From contig NZ_CP109131.1 of the NCBI RefSeq assembly GCF_035917995.1, forward strand, positions 930,001 to 994,000: DNA of 64,000 nucleotides, read 5' to 3'. The notes under the pieces are model-generated. The model was not told the origin of the DNA. It did not search any database and saw only the letters and a program-made list of their open reading frames with translations. Shown one piece after another: positions 16,949 to 25,809 of this stretch (within the stretch, counting starts at the first letter, position 1; each line of letters starts with the position of its first letter). This DNA comes from Streptosporangium sp. NBC_01755. Lineage in GTDB: Bacteria > Actinomycetota > Actinomycetes > Streptosporangiales > Streptosporangiaceae. Position numbers and translations under genes: made by a program.

Positions 16949-18727
16949 TCAGTTGATCCGTACTATCGCGCCGGAGACGGACAGCGAGCCCGTGGCCTTC
17001 AGCTCCAGGCTCGCCGCACTTTCCACCGTCGCGGGGCCGCTGGCCTTGGACGACAGCCGTGACGCCGCGAGCTTGACCGCGCCCGCGGGCGCGGACAGCG
17101 TGATGTCCCCCTGCTGGGCGACGATCGAGACACCGTCCTGCCCGAGCGTGATCGAGGCCGCCCCTCCCTTCTCGGTCAGCGTGATCGTGCCGCCGTCGTC
17201 GTCGAGCACGAGCTTGTGGCCGCCCGCCGTCTTCAGGCTGACCGCGCCGGGCTCGTGATCGTCGAAGGTGAGCCGGTGACCGGATCGGGTGACCACGGAC
17301 TTGATCTCGTTCGTCCGCGCGTCCATCCGCTCCGGCGGGACCTGCCGCCCGTTCCAGAGCGCGCCCAGCATGACCGGGAAGCAGTGATCGTCGCCGATGT
17401 GGCCGACCAGCACCTCCTGCCCGATGTCGGGAACGAACCATGTCCCCTGCGAAGGCCCCGCGTCGAGCGTGACCAGGCGCGCCCAGACCGGCTCAAGGGC
17501 CTGGTCCAGCCAGGGGAACGCCACTTTCACCCGTCCCCAGCCGAGCGGGTCGTCGAGATCGGTGACCACCCCGAGCAGCAGGCCGCCCACGCCGCCGGCA
17601 CCCGCCGGCACGTCCCCGCGCGGCGACGGCAGAAGCGGCCGCGGGTAACCGAGCTGGAACTCCGTGGTGTACCCGCGGCGTCCCAGTCGGTGCCTTACCG
17701 CACTCACGTAGTGGCGGCCGCCGAGCCGGTCGCCGATCCCGGTGATCCGCAACCAGCCGTCCGCGGCCAGCCTCGGCAGGCCGAGCGTGCGGCCGGTCCC
17801 GCTCAGTCGGCGCAGGACCTCCGTGGAGGCGGCGGCGACCGCACGCCGATCGGCCTCGTCGGCGGGGATGTCACCGGCGGTGGCGATCGTCCGCTCGCGC
17901 AACGGCCAGCCCGCCCGGCCCAGCGCGTCGGCGGGAACCGGCCGCCCGTCGCTTTCCGGCTCGGCCCGCTGACTGCCGGCGTCGGCGGTCACCGACTCCA
18001 GATCCGCCGGGCTCCAGCCGCTCACCGTGACCGGATCCGCGCGCCCGGCGAGATCCTCCGTGAGGCGTAGCTCGCGCAGAGTCGTCCCGTACTCGAGGGT
18101 GAGCTCATCATCGCCGGAGTCGCCCGGTCGGGCCGCGGGCCCGAACACCAACTCGGTGCCGCGCACGTAGGTCACCCAGCCGAGCTGCCCGGCTCTGTGG
18201 ACGAGCCAGTCCCAGTCCGACTGCCCGGCGAAGGCGATCTGGGGCTGGCTGATCCCCTCGCCCGCCGCGACGGACAGGCCGTATCTGGAGGCGATGTCGC
18301 CGGCCACATCGCCGTCTGTCACATTCTCGTAAACCCGCGCCCGGGGGACGGCCGCGAGCAGGGAGCTGCGCGTCCGGCAGGCGACCTCGATGGTCGGCGC
18401 CGTTTCGCCGAAGCGCGCCGTCGCGCCGGTGATGACCCCGGTGAAGACCGTGGACAGCTTCCCGCGCCAGCCAAGCGAGATCTCGATCTCGACGCCCGCG
18501 GCCAGGACGAGGCCGTCGGAATACCGCACCTGGCGGGTGTCGGCATCCCAGTTACGCAGCAGCAGCGCGGCCCGCCCGTGCCGGTTGACCTCCTCGCTGA
18601 CATCGATCTCCAGGACGTCCAGCGCGAGCGACGCCGGAGCGTCCCGGCCGTCCAGTCGCAGCACGAAGTCGGGACGGTCGGGGATCGCGTCCATCGGGAA
18701 GGTCGCCGGTGCCGCCGGTGTGGTCAT
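16949..18727 (-). CDS. VgrG/gp5-like central spike (Afp8-like)
   Basis: The 592 residues show an N-terminal gpD-like region (LALDVLEIDVSEEVNRHGRA, FTGVITGATARFGE), a middle late-control-type domain, and an OB-fold beginning at about residue 375 (LLGVVTDLDDPLGWGRVKVAFPWL, with WARLVTLDAG and FVPDIGQEVLVG). The last 100 residues form a repetitive beta-helix-like needle (GGAASITLGQDGVSIVAQQG and similar). This is the normal eCIS spike layout. No extra C-terminal enzyme domain is visible, so payload is probably not fused here. It follows the LysM gene by 7 nt. Confidence 0.93.
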   Translation of the reverse strand: MTTPAAPATFPMDAIPDRPDFVLRLDGRDAPASLALDVLEIDVSEEVNRHGRAALLLRNWDADTRQVRYSDGLVLAAGVEIEISLGWRGKLSTVFTGVITGATARFGETAPTIEVACRTRSSLLAAVPRARVYENVTDGDVAGDIASRYGLSVAAGEGISQPQIAFAGQSDWDWLVHRAGQLGWVTYVRGTELVFGPAARPGDSGDDELTLEYGTTLRELRLTEDLAGRADPVTVSGWSPADLESVTADAGSQRAEPESDGRPVPADALGRAGWPLRERTIATAGDIPADEADRRAVAAASTEVLRRLSGTGRTLGLPRLAADGWLRITGIGDRLGGRHYVSAVRHRLGRRGYTTEFQLGYPRPLLPSPRGDVPAGAGGVGGLLLGVVTDLDDPLGWGRVKVAFPWLDQALEPVWARLVTLDAGPSQGTWFVPDIGQEVLVGHIGDDHCFPVMLGALWNGRQVPPERMDARTNEIKSVVTRSGHRLTFDDHEPGAVSLKTAGGHKLVLDDDGGTITLTEKGGAASITLGQDGVSIVAQQGDITLSAPAGAVKLAASRLSSKASGPATVESAASLELKATGSLSVSGAIVRIN

Positions 18728-18734
18728 GGCCTTC

Positions 18735-19412
18735 TCACCCCGCCTTCCCCGAGACCTTGGGCGGCAGCATGAGCACGTCGCCCGGATCCAGGCGACGCGG
18801 GTTGACCAGCCGGTTCGCCGCCGCGAGCGGCCGCCAGTAATCGGGCGAGCCGTACACGCGGTGCGCGATCGCGTCGATGGTGTCGCCTTCGCTGACCAGC
18901 CACGTCTGGTACAGGTCCGGCGACTCCCGGCGCTCGGCGCGGGCCAGGTCCTCGGGCTCGATCACCTCCTGGAAGGTGGCCTTCACCCTGGCCCGCAACG
19001 GCTCTCCCGCCCGGTCGAAGAGCTGGTAGGCGACCTCCGCCGCGGTCAGCACCCCCCGGAAGGTGAAGTCCCCCCAGTACAGGTGGACGTAGTAAGGCAT
19101 GTGCGTATCGGACTGGAACCGGGTGAGGTCGAGCAGCCGGTTCAGCCGCGCGCGCACCGTCTGCGAGCCCTCGACGACACCGGTGCCGTCGAAGAAGAAG
19201 TCGATCGAGATCTGGTCGGGCTCGCCGCCCGCGTACGACGTGGCGGGCCGGCTCGCCCCGGCGGGCTGCTCGTTGCTGTAGCGGTTCTTGCGACTGAACG
19301 CCAGCTCGGTCGGATTGAACAGGGCCTTCCAGATCCCGGCGAGTTCGGTGTACCGCTGGTCTCGGTACACCTCGATGGTCAGCTTGGCCAGCTGGTTCTC
19401 GTCCAGAGTCAC
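18735..19412 (-). CDS. LysM-domain tube adaptor (Afp7-like)
   Basis: The 225-residue protein has an N-terminal half conserved in eCIS adaptors (LTIEVYRDQRY, LFNPTELAFSRKNRYSNEQPAG with the typical FNP-E-S---N) and a C-terminal LysM-like domain of about 50 residues (VSEGDTIDAIAHRVYGSPDYW, ending LDPGDVLMLPPKV). In related systems this protein connects the tube to the spike rather than binding peptidoglycan. It sits between the DUF5908-type gene (4 nt) and the spike gene (7 nt). Confidence 0.93.
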   Translation of the reverse strand: MTLDENQLAKLTIEVYRDQRYTELAGIWKALFNPTELAFSRKNRYSNEQPAGASRPATSYAGGEPDQISIDFFFDGTGVVEGSQTVRARLNRLLDLTRFQSDTHMPYYVHLYWGDFTFRGVLTAAEVAYQLFDRAGEPLRARVKATFQEVIEPEDLARAERRESPDLYQTWLVSEGDTIDAIAHRVYGSPDYWRPLAAANRLVNPRRLDPGDVLMLPPKVSGKAG

Positions 19413-19416
19413 CGGT

Positions 19417-19602
19417 TCAGCCCTCCCATTCGCGGCGGAGGCGTTCGAGGACCCGCTCGGTGGCCTGCCGGACGATCCGCTCCACCAGGGCGTCGTCCGG
19501 GTCGTCTCCGGCCGGTCCGGATCCGGGCGCGTCAGCGCCGTGCGCGGCGGACCCGCCGCTCAGCACGACCTCGCTGATGACCTCGCCGATCACCACGCTC
19601 AT
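19417..19602 (-). CDS. DUF5908-like small eCIS protein (Afp6-like)
   Basis: The 61-residue protein has an N-terminal strand pair (MSVVIGEVISEVVLSGG), a Gly/Pro/Asp linker and a C-terminal amphipathic helix (RIVRQATERVLERLRREW). Length, position between tube and LysM genes, and the strand-linker-helix layout fit DUF5908 proteins of eCIS loci. Function is unknown. Confidence 0.8.
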   Translation of the reverse strand: MSVVIGEVISEVVLSGGSAAHGADAPGSGPAGDDPDDALVERIVRQATERVLERLRREWEG

Positions 19603-19632
19603 CGATCGTTCACTCTCCTTGGCTCCGATGCG

Positions 19633-20082
19633 TCACACGCTCAGTGGGACGAGGGACAGGCCGTGATGGGCGATCTCCACCGACTCGATCGCCACCGCGG
19701 CGGACATCGCGTTGAGATCAGGGCCGGTGATCTTGACCGGCCAGCCGCGGCGGAACGCCCATACCCGTACCGGGGTCAGCACGCCGTCCACGCCGGCCAG
19801 CAGCAGCACCTCGCCGTCCCGTGGCCGCATCTGCCCAGTCCGCGCATACTCCGCGTACCAGTCCCAGAGCCCCCGATCCGCCGTGGCACCGCGCTTGAGC
19901 ACGAGGTTCGGCATGGACGCGCGGGAGGGAAACCGGTGGGGAAAGCGGTTCTCCCCGCCCTCCAGGTACTCCTCCACCCCGATATCCCCGGCCAGGCCGG
20001 TGCACTCCGTGAAGTCGATCATGGTTATCCCGTCGATCTGCAGCCGAAACGACGCGGCCAGGTACGGGTACTCGATGGTCAC
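19633..20082 (-). CDS. Inner tube protein 2 (gp19-like, Afp5-type)
   Basis: The 149-residue protein starts at a GTG at 20082 with GGGAGG upstream. It has the T4 gp19-like tube layout: FRLQIDGITMIDFTECTGL near the N-terminus (the family's F-V-----F-E-SGL), NLVLKRGAT, and the C-terminal WPVKITGPDLNA with AVAIESVEIAHHGL. It differs clearly from the first tube gene, so the two likely take separate roles; in Afp-type systems the distal tube copy contacts the spike assembly. Confidence 0.93.
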   Translation of the reverse strand: MTIEYPYLAASFRLQIDGITMIDFTECTGLAGDIGVEEYLEGGENRFPHRFPSRASMPNLVLKRGATADRGLWDWYAEYARTGQMRPRDGEVLLLAGVDGVLTPVRVWAFRRGWPVKITGPDLNAMSAAVAIESVEIAHHGLSLVPLSV

Positions 20083-20127
20083 CCGTCAGCCCTCCCAGTG
20101 GTGAGAACTCGCGGCGTGGGCCGCCGC

Positions 20128-20577
20128 TCAGCCGACGATGACCTCGACGCCCTCATGGGCGAACTCCAGCGTCTCGATGGCGATCTCGTTCCCGGTCGCG
20201 TTCAGCCCGGGACCCTCGATCTTGACCGGCCAGGCGTCCTTGATCTTCCAGGTCATGACCGGGTCGCCTGCCTCGTTGAGCAGGCTGACGGTGACCGGCC
20301 GGCGGGCGACCGTCCCCGCCCTGATCGTGTTGAACCATTCGTACAGCCCGATGCCGCCGCTCTTCTCCCCCTTGGGCACGATCCCCCGCTTGAGCGTGAC
20401 GTTCCCGTATTTGCGCAGGCCGGGAATCTTCCGCACGGTCAGCGCCCGGTCCGCTCCGCCGCGGTATTCGATCGCGTCGGCCTCCATGGTGAGCCCGCTC
20501 ACTTCGGAGAAGCTGGAGGTGTTCTGCGAGTCGCCCCACTTCACTTCGAAGTGCAGCGACGTCAATGGATATGACAT
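20128..20577 (-). CDS. Inner tube protein 1 (gp19-like, Afp1-type)
   Basis: The 149-residue tube protein shows LHFEVKWGDSQNTSSFSEVSGL, VTLKRGIV, GLYEWFNTI and WPVKIEGPGLNATGNEIAIE in the order expected for gp19-like tube subunits (each motif shorter than 23 residues; the key ones are FSEVSG and KRGIV). It lies 30 nt after the sheath gene. Together with the second tube gene it forms the inner tube through which cargo travels. Confidence 0.94.
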   Translation of the reverse strand: MSYPLTSLHFEVKWGDSQNTSSFSEVSGLTMEADAIEYRGGADRALTVRKIPGLRKYGNVTLKRGIVPKGEKSGGIGLYEWFNTIRAGTVARRPVTVSLLNEAGDPVMTWKIKDAWPVKIEGPGLNATGNEIAIETLEFAHEGVEVIVG

Positions 20578-20607
20578 GGCCTATCTCCCTAATCGGCCAG
20601 GATCGGC

Positions 20608-23205
20608 CTACTCGGCGAGCCGTTTGTGACTGAACCGGAAGACGACGAACTCCGCGGGCTTCGCCGGAGCGACCGCGACCTCGGTGATCACGAGGCCGAG
20701 GTCGACGTCCGTCTCGGTCATGGTCTCCCCCAGCCCGACGCGGACCCGGTACGCCTCCTCGGGCGTGGTTCCCGCCAGCGCGCCGCCACGCCAGAGCTGG
20801 TCGAGGAAGTTCTCCACCGACACCCGGATACGCAGCCACGTGCTCTGCGTGTTCGGTTCGAAGACCACCCACTGGGTGCTGTTCTCCACCGACGTCTCGA
20901 TGAGGTTGAAGAGCCGCCGGACGTTGACGTACCGCCACTGCCCGTCGGCGGAGGATGTTCTGGCCCCCCAGATCCTGATGCCCCGCCCGGGGAAGGCGCG
21001 GATGAGATTCACTCCGGCGGGATTGAGCAGGTCCTGCCGACGCTGCGTGTAGTCCTCGGCCAACCCGACGATCCCGCGGACCCGCTCGTTGGCCGGCGCC
21101 TTGTGCACGCCGCGCTCCCGATCGGTACGGGCGAAGACGCCGGCGACAAAGCCGCTCGGCGGCACCGTGACGACTCGCCGGGTCGCTGCGGAGTCCAGGT
21201 TCAGCATCAGGACATGCGGCGCGTACGTACCCGCCTGGGTGCTCGCGACACTGGTCTCCCGCCACCGCGCGAGGTCCAGGTCGGTGGCACGGTCCGCCGG
21301 GGCGTCCACGACGGCGAACCGCCGGAACCGCTCGCAGTGCGTGACCATGGCCCCGATCACGTCCACCTGGGACAGGTCGTCCGCGAGTGTGAGCACGTCC
21401 GGGCAGATCACGATGGCGGGCTCGGTCACCCGTTCCAGGGCGTCGAGGCCGTCCTTGAGGTCCCCTGCCCCGGCCACCCGGTCGGAGCCCGCGCGAGTGG
21501 ATCGGGCCAGCGCCGGCAGGTTGGTCTGCGAGACGGCCCCCGCCTTCGGAGCGTCTACCCGGATCCGCGCGGACAGGTCGTTCACCAATGCGTCCCGGTG
21601 GTAGAACCTCGGATGATCGGGATGCAGCGCGAGCTGCGGGTAGTTCTCCACGAGCGCCCCGGCCTCGAACACCTTGAGCGCGAAGCGCAACGGCACGAGG
21701 CGGGTGGTCTGAAACGCCAGCAGCGGGTACGGCCCCGCCTCACCGCTCGCGTTGACCGGGGCGGCGCCGCCGATCGTGACGACGTGGACGTTGCCCCCCG
21801 TCCGGCTCACGCCGGTGATCCGGTGCCGTCCGGCGGCGCCGAGCTCGATGAAGTCGTCGCCGACGACAGGCGGGCGGGCGACGCGCACCACGACACCGTT
21901 GCGGGCGTCGGCGGGTGGCCGCACGTCGGCCGAGATCCAGGTCTCGCCGGCCGGGTCGGTCCCCGCCGGGGCCCACCCGTCGGCGGCGGCCGTGTCGCGG
22001 GTCAGGTCCAGCGGCGCGCCGATCGAGCGGTTGAGCCGCAGCACGGTTCCGTTCGGCAGGAACGAGTACCGCTGCGCGAGGTCCGTACGGGTGGGACCGA
22101 CGAGTTCCACGTCCTCGTGGAAGAGGTGCGCGACCAGCCGGGCGTCCACCTCGATCGACCCGATCGGCGGCGCGGCCGGGAACTCCAGCCGGTTGTTCTG
22201 CCACACGGCGACCAGACCGTTGGACGCGACGCCCTCGTGCCCGGCGGCCATGTCCTGGATCCTCGGCGCGGGGGCGTCGCGCCAGGTTAGACCGCTCAGC
22301 GGGACGTTGCGCGGGTTGGGCGTGGTGGGCGCGGTCAGTTCGCCGACGAGCCGGACCACCCGCGGGGCGAACTCTCCGGCCGGCAGCGCCCCGCTCCCGC
22401 CGAGCGCGGCGGCAAGGGTCAGCGACATGCCGGGCGTGGCGGACGCCGCCGCGTCCACGACGACGGACCGCCGGTTCATCGAGGGCGTGATCGCGAGCAG
22501 TACGTCTCCGCGCTGGAATCCGGTCCCCGCGGCGAACCGCAGCGAGATCGCCGTGTTGGGCGGTGCGGCCACGACCCACGATGCCCCCGCCGGCAGGTCG
22601 AGCGCGGAACCGGCGGGCATGCCGATCGTGAGGGCGCCCGGCTGCACGGCGTCGACCGTCCCTGCCCGCGGTGCCCCGACCGGCCCGATGAGCAGCACCG
22701 GATCGCCCGCCGAGATCCCGACGGTGGATTCGACCGACAGCGTGCTCGTGGTGGCGCCCGCGGGTATGTTCTGGTTGCCGCTCAGGGCCAGCCGGCTCGC
22801 GTACAACTGCCCGCTGCCCGCGCTCGTGTCCGGCGTCACCACGATGTCGAGGTCGTTGGCCCAGTCCCCCGGCGAGGACGCGTCCACCGTGAACGCGACG
22901 GTCGTCGCGTCACCGCGCAGCACGTCCCACCTGGCCCCGATGGAGGGGTCGGCGCGGACCACGTATGCCGCCGGTCCTCCGTTCTCGAAGAAGCCGAAGA
23001 CCGCCTCCGCCGTGAAGCCGCCCTCGACGGGGTTGCCGAACAGCGTCTTGAACTCCTGCCATCCGGTGACCCTGGCCGGCTCCAGGTATGGGCCCTTCTC
23101 GGTCGTGCCCACGATCGCGACCACGCTGGTGGGCGCGGCCGAGATGGGCTGGGGCCCGGCCGGCACCTCTTCGATGTAGACGCCAGGCGACTGATAGCTG
23201 ATCAC
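20608..23205 (-). CDS. Contractile tail sheath protein
   Basis: The 865 residues begin MISYQSPGVYIEEVPAG, the universal sheath N-terminus, followed by the VVAIVGTTEKGP block. The C-terminal 300 residues carry the conserved sheath domain: KAPANERVRGIVGL, a DLLNPAGVNLIRAFPGRGIRIWGART segment (key residues N-I---PG-GI-IWGART), WRYVNVRRL and the end FRFSHK. It is longer than most eCIS sheaths, which are commonly near 500 residues. The extra length lies in a large central region (about 130-480) that would project outward. Only one sheath gene is present. Confidence 0.96.
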   Translation of the reverse strand: MISYQSPGVYIEEVPAGPQPISAAPTSVVAIVGTTEKGPYLEPARVTGWQEFKTLFGNPVEGGFTAEAVFGFFENGGPAAYVVRADPSIGARWDVLRGDATTVAFTVDASSPGDWANDLDIVVTPDTSAGSGQLYASRLALSGNQNIPAGATTSTLSVESTVGISAGDPVLLIGPVGAPRAGTVDAVQPGALTIGMPAGSALDLPAGASWVVAAPPNTAISLRFAAGTGFQRGDVLLAITPSMNRRSVVVDAAASATPGMSLTLAAALGGSGALPAGEFAPRVVRLVGELTAPTTPNPRNVPLSGLTWRDAPAPRIQDMAAGHEGVASNGLVAVWQNNRLEFPAAPPIGSIEVDARLVAHLFHEDVELVGPTRTDLAQRYSFLPNGTVLRLNRSIGAPLDLTRDTAAADGWAPAGTDPAGETWISADVRPPADARNGVVVRVARPPVVGDDFIELGAAGRHRITGVSRTGGNVHVVTIGGAAPVNASGEAGPYPLLAFQTTRLVPLRFALKVFEAGALVENYPQLALHPDHPRFYHRDALVNDLSARIRVDAPKAGAVSQTNLPALARSTRAGSDRVAGAGDLKDGLDALERVTEPAIVICPDVLTLADDLSQVDVIGAMVTHCERFRRFAVVDAPADRATDLDLARWRETSVASTQAGTYAPHVLMLNLDSAATRRVVTVPPSGFVAGVFARTDRERGVHKAPANERVRGIVGLAEDYTQRRQDLLNPAGVNLIRAFPGRGIRIWGARTSSADGQWRYVNVRRLFNLIETSVENSTQWVVFEPNTQSTWLRIRVSVENFLDQLWRGGALAGTTPEEAYRVRVGLGETMTETDVDLGLVITEVAVAPAKPAEFVVFRFSHKRLAE

Positions 23206-23218
23206 GGTGGTCTCCTAC

Positions 23219-23782
23219 TCACGTGGTGTCGATGAGCCGGATGCGGGTGGTCGGGCGGCCGACGTCGATGAAGGCCCGCCGTAGCAGCAGCAGGTCGACA
23301 CGGATCTCGAAGGGATGGAACTCCGCGGTCCATCCGACCGGGACGGACCTGTAGGTCCCGGGCTCGCCCGGCTGCTCGGGCAATGGCACGTCCGGGCCGG
23401 CCGACGGACGCGCCACCACGGCGCGGCCGGTGCTCGGCCCGCCGGCCGTGATCAGCCGAACCTCCAGCACTGACGGGACGGGGGCGAACAGGTGCGTCAC
23501 GACCGGCTGACCGAGGGCGACCTCGGCCACCGGGGCGGCCAGCCGTACGGCGACCTCCGGGTCGGTCACCTCCAACCGGAGCCGGGCCGCCGGAGCGGGC
23601 GACGGCGCGAGCTCCGCCCCGCGCGTCGACTCGGTGACCACGACCCGGCCGAACAGGGTGCGCAGCGCCCAGCCGGGCGGCGGGCGGCCGGTGAACGCGG
23701 CACGCACGAGCAGCGGGCGGCCGGTGACCGCGTGCAGCGCGCGCACCTCGTGCCGCAGCGCCTGCGTGGCGGACTCTTTCAC
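23219..23782 (-). CDS. Hypothetical eCIS-associated beta-rich protein
   Basis: The start is a GTG at 23782 that overlaps the stop of the DUF4255 gene by four bases (GTGA); the frame is open farther upstream but only as a shadow. The 187-residue protein has an N-terminal helix (ALRHEVRALHAV), beta segments (RLRLEVTDPEVAVRLAAPV, EVRLITAGG) and a final RAFIDVGRPTTRIRLIDT. I do not recognise the family. The compact beta pattern resembles carboxypeptidase-regulatory-like or cap-associated small proteins, but that is weak. The coupling shows it belongs to the injection-system operon. Confidence 0.75.
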   Translation of the reverse strand: MKESATQALRHEVRALHAVTGRPLLVRAAFTGRPPPGWALRTLFGRVVVTESTRGAELAPSPAPAARLRLEVTDPEVAVRLAAPVAEVALGQPVVTHLFAPVPSVLEVRLITAGGPSTGRAVVARPSAGPDVPLPEQPGEPGTYRSVPVGWTAEFHPFEIRVDLLLLRRAFIDVGRPTTRIRLIDTT

Positions 23783-24321
23783 GGGCGTACCTCGGTGTAC
23801 TCGATGCGGTGCTCGGAGATCACAACGTGGCCCTCCGGGGCGAGCGGGGCCAGGAGCACCGCATCGATCTGGTAGTACAGGCCGAGCCGCATGCCCCGTT
23901 CGTACGCGGTCCACAGACCGGTGCGTTCCTCGAAGGGCGGGCTGTAGAGGCGCACTGTGAGGCGCTCCACCAGCGGCAGAAGCGCGGGGCGCAGCAGTTC
24001 CCTGCCGAGGATCGGCACGGTGTGGAAGACCTGCACGACGCGGGCCAGCCGGGTCTGCACCTCCAGATGATCGGTACTGTTGTACACCATCACGTAGCTC
24101 AGCCGGACGCCGAGCGGCGCGCGCTCGTACCCACCGGAGGTGCTGACGAGCGGCGCGTTGCGCAGGTGCGGGTGCTCGTCGATCGCGTACATGCAGATGT
24201 GCAGCTTGTTCGCAGTGAGCGTGGTGCCGCTGTCCAACGAGCTGGACTCGACCCAGCCGGGATCCAGGCCCGAGCGCGTCTCCAGGACCTCGACAAGGGT
24301 CCGGGTCACCTCGTCGATCAT
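23779..24321 (-). CDS. DUF4255 cap-type protein (Afp16/Pvc16-like)
   Basis: The 180-residue protein starts at 24321 (MIDEVTRTLVEVLE) and overlaps the preceding small gene by four bases. It has the DUF4255 layout: N-terminal helix, then LHICMYAIDEHPHLRNA, LSYVMVYNSTDHLEVQTRL (key residues L-Y-----D---Q--L), and FHTVPILG. In Afp and PVC particles the related protein caps the tube end and ends sheath growth. Placement directly before the sheath gene fits. Confidence 0.9.
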   Translation of the reverse strand: MIDEVTRTLVEVLETRSGLDPGWVESSSLDSGTTLTANKLHICMYAIDEHPHLRNAPLVSTSGGYERAPLGVRLSYVMVYNSTDHLEVQTRLARVVQVFHTVPILGRELLRPALLPLVERLTVRLYSPPFEERTGLWTAYERGMRLGLYYQIDAVLLAPLAPEGHVVISEHRIEYTEVRP

Positions 24322-24536
24322 GCCGGCCACCAGTCGGAGACGTCGGCACCGGATTCCTGCAGCGCCTGCCGGATGAAGGCCTCGATCTCGTCCATGGTCC
24401 GCACGTAGTGCCCATCTCCTGTGCGCAGATCCTGCACCCACGCCGCCAGCCGGGGAACTGCCCCGGGAACCTCCCGGGGCTCGACGTACACGCGCACCAG
24501 GAACGCACGTATGCCGTGTCCGAGAAGCCTTCGCAT
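24318..24536 (-). CDS. Small protein at the head of the structural genes
   Basis: A 72-residue protein that overlaps the DUF4255 start by four bases (ATGA). It is basic at the N-terminus (MRRLLGHGIRAFLVRVYVEP) and ends in an acidic helix with DEIEAFIRQALQESGADVSDWWPA (key pieces EAFIRQAL and DWW). No family recognised. The translational coupling and its position 54 nt after the SARP stop support it as a real gene of the operon. Confidence 0.65.
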   Translation of the reverse strand: MRRLLGHGIRAFLVRVYVEPREVPGAVPRLAAWVQDLRTGDGHYVRTMDEIEAFIRQALQESGADVSDWWPA

Positions 24537-24590
24537 GGACGCCTCCTTCAGGTGACGATGCAGCCTTTGTAGACAGGCGGCGTCACCCAG

Positions 24591-25538
24591 CTATCTCCGA
24601 GACATCTCCACGGCATCACCGGATACCTTCAGGACCTCACCGGTGGTTCCCGCGGCGAGCGCGCGCAGCTCGTCGACCGCACGTTTCAGCACGTCGGCGA
24701 GGCTGCGCAGCTCGTCCTCCGCCCGCGTCAAGTGATCTATCAGCCGTGCGGCATGGTCGTTCCCCGGGACCGCCGCCGTGTACGTCCCGGCCGCGATCCG
24801 CGCCGCGGCGGTCGTCTCCGGCAGCGGGTCCACGCCGAGTTCCTCGGAGAGGATCCTGCGGCAGATCTCGTACTGACGCAGCGCCTGCGCCCGGCGTCCC
24901 ACCTCCGCGTGCATCTCGATCATCGCGCGGTGGACATCCTCGCGCAGCGGATCCCGATCGAGAATCGCCTGCCCGAACCGCAGGGCGGCGTCAGGCTCGC
25001 CTGCGGCCCGATGCCAGGTGACGAGCCGGGCCAGTGCGCAGATGTGCAGCTCGCGGAGTCGCTCCCGCTCCAGGATCACCCAGTTGTCGTCAACGTCTTC
25101 GAGCAGGTCGCCGGCGTACAGGCCGACCGCGCCGGCGAGCCGCTCGGCGTCGGCCGCAGATGTCGTCGCGCGCCCGAGGATCGGGGTGACCGCGGTCTCG
25201 AACCGCGCGACGTCGACGCAGGCGTCGCTGCGGCAGTTGAAGGACAGCGCGCCGGACGGCTCGACCAGCAGATATGTGCCGCGTGGCACATAGGCGGGCT
25301 CGATCACCCGCCGCAGCCGCCAGAGCGCGGTGTTCAGCCGCCGCCGGGCCTCGGCGGTCGGCATCTCACCCCAGAACGCCGCAGCCACTACGTCGCGCGG
25401 CTGAGGGCGCTCCCGCTGGAGCACCAGATAGGCCAGCAGACTGGCCGCGACGGGCTGCAACTGCAGGCTTCCGCCATTGGTTCCGTCGCCTCCCCAGATG
25501 ACCGAACAACGGTGCCCCAACAATTTGATTTTGAGCAC
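24591..25538 (-). CDS. SARP-type (BTAD) transcriptional regulator
   Basis: The 315-residue protein starts at a GTG at 25538. The N-terminal winged-helix DNA-binding domain (about 1-95) shows the SARP pattern: LLGHRCSVIW, ASLLAYLVLQRERP, AAFWGEMPTAEARRRLNTALWRLRR (key residues FWG----A-RRLN--LWRLR). The bacterial transcriptional activation domain follows (about 100-250; ALRQYEICRRILSEELGVDPLPET). The C-terminal 50 residues are a predicted coiled coil. Only 54 nt separate its stop from the first injection-system gene, on the same strand, so it is probably the pathway-specific activator and the first gene of the transcript. Confidence 0.9.
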   Translation of the reverse strand: MLKIKLLGHRCSVIWGGDGTNGGSLQLQPVAASLLAYLVLQRERPQPRDVVAAAFWGEMPTAEARRRLNTALWRLRRVIEPAYVPRGTYLLVEPSGALSFNCRSDACVDVARFETAVTPILGRATTSAADAERLAGAVGLYAGDLLEDVDDNWVILERERLRELHICALARLVTWHRAAGEPDAALRFGQAILDRDPLREDVHRAMIEMHAEVGRRAQALRQYEICRRILSEELGVDPLPETTAAARIAAGTYTAAVPGNDHAARLIDHLTRAEDELRSLADVLKRAVDELRALAAGTTGEVLKVSGDAVEMSRR

Positions 25539-25809
25539 CCCTCACCCCCACTCGTTATCTGTAGAAGACCAGCGGCAGTGCACTGATGCAATCGCTGGTA
25601 GGGCGTGATTACCGTGGGTGGTGAGCAAGGCTCCGGCACATCGAGGAGTCAGCCGGGCTGCCCTGCCTCATGGATGATGACGATGGTGGTGGTGTGCTGA
25701 TTGGGTCCGCCTGTTGGGTCCGCCTGTTGGGTCCGCCTGCCAGAGGTCTCGGGCAGGCGAGGCGAAGATGACGCGGGATTTTGTCGGTACCGCGGAGCAC
25801 AATCGGCGG
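25539..25809. promoter_or_regulatory. Divergent intergenic region between SARP and DUF899 genes
   Basis: This 271-bp region lies between divergently transcribed genes, so it should hold promoters for both. Visible elements are a perfect 10-bp palindrome CAGTGCACTG (25576-25585) 38 nt upstream of the SARP start and the 13-bp tandem repeat listed separately. I cannot pick convincing -10/-35 pairs by eye. Confidence 0.45.
25701..25739. repeat. Three tandem 13-bp units
   Basis: TTGGGTCCGCCTG is repeated three times without mismatch (25701-25713, 25714-25726, 25727-25739) just upstream of the DUF899 gene. It may be a regulatory direct repeat or simple slippage. Confidence 0.9.
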
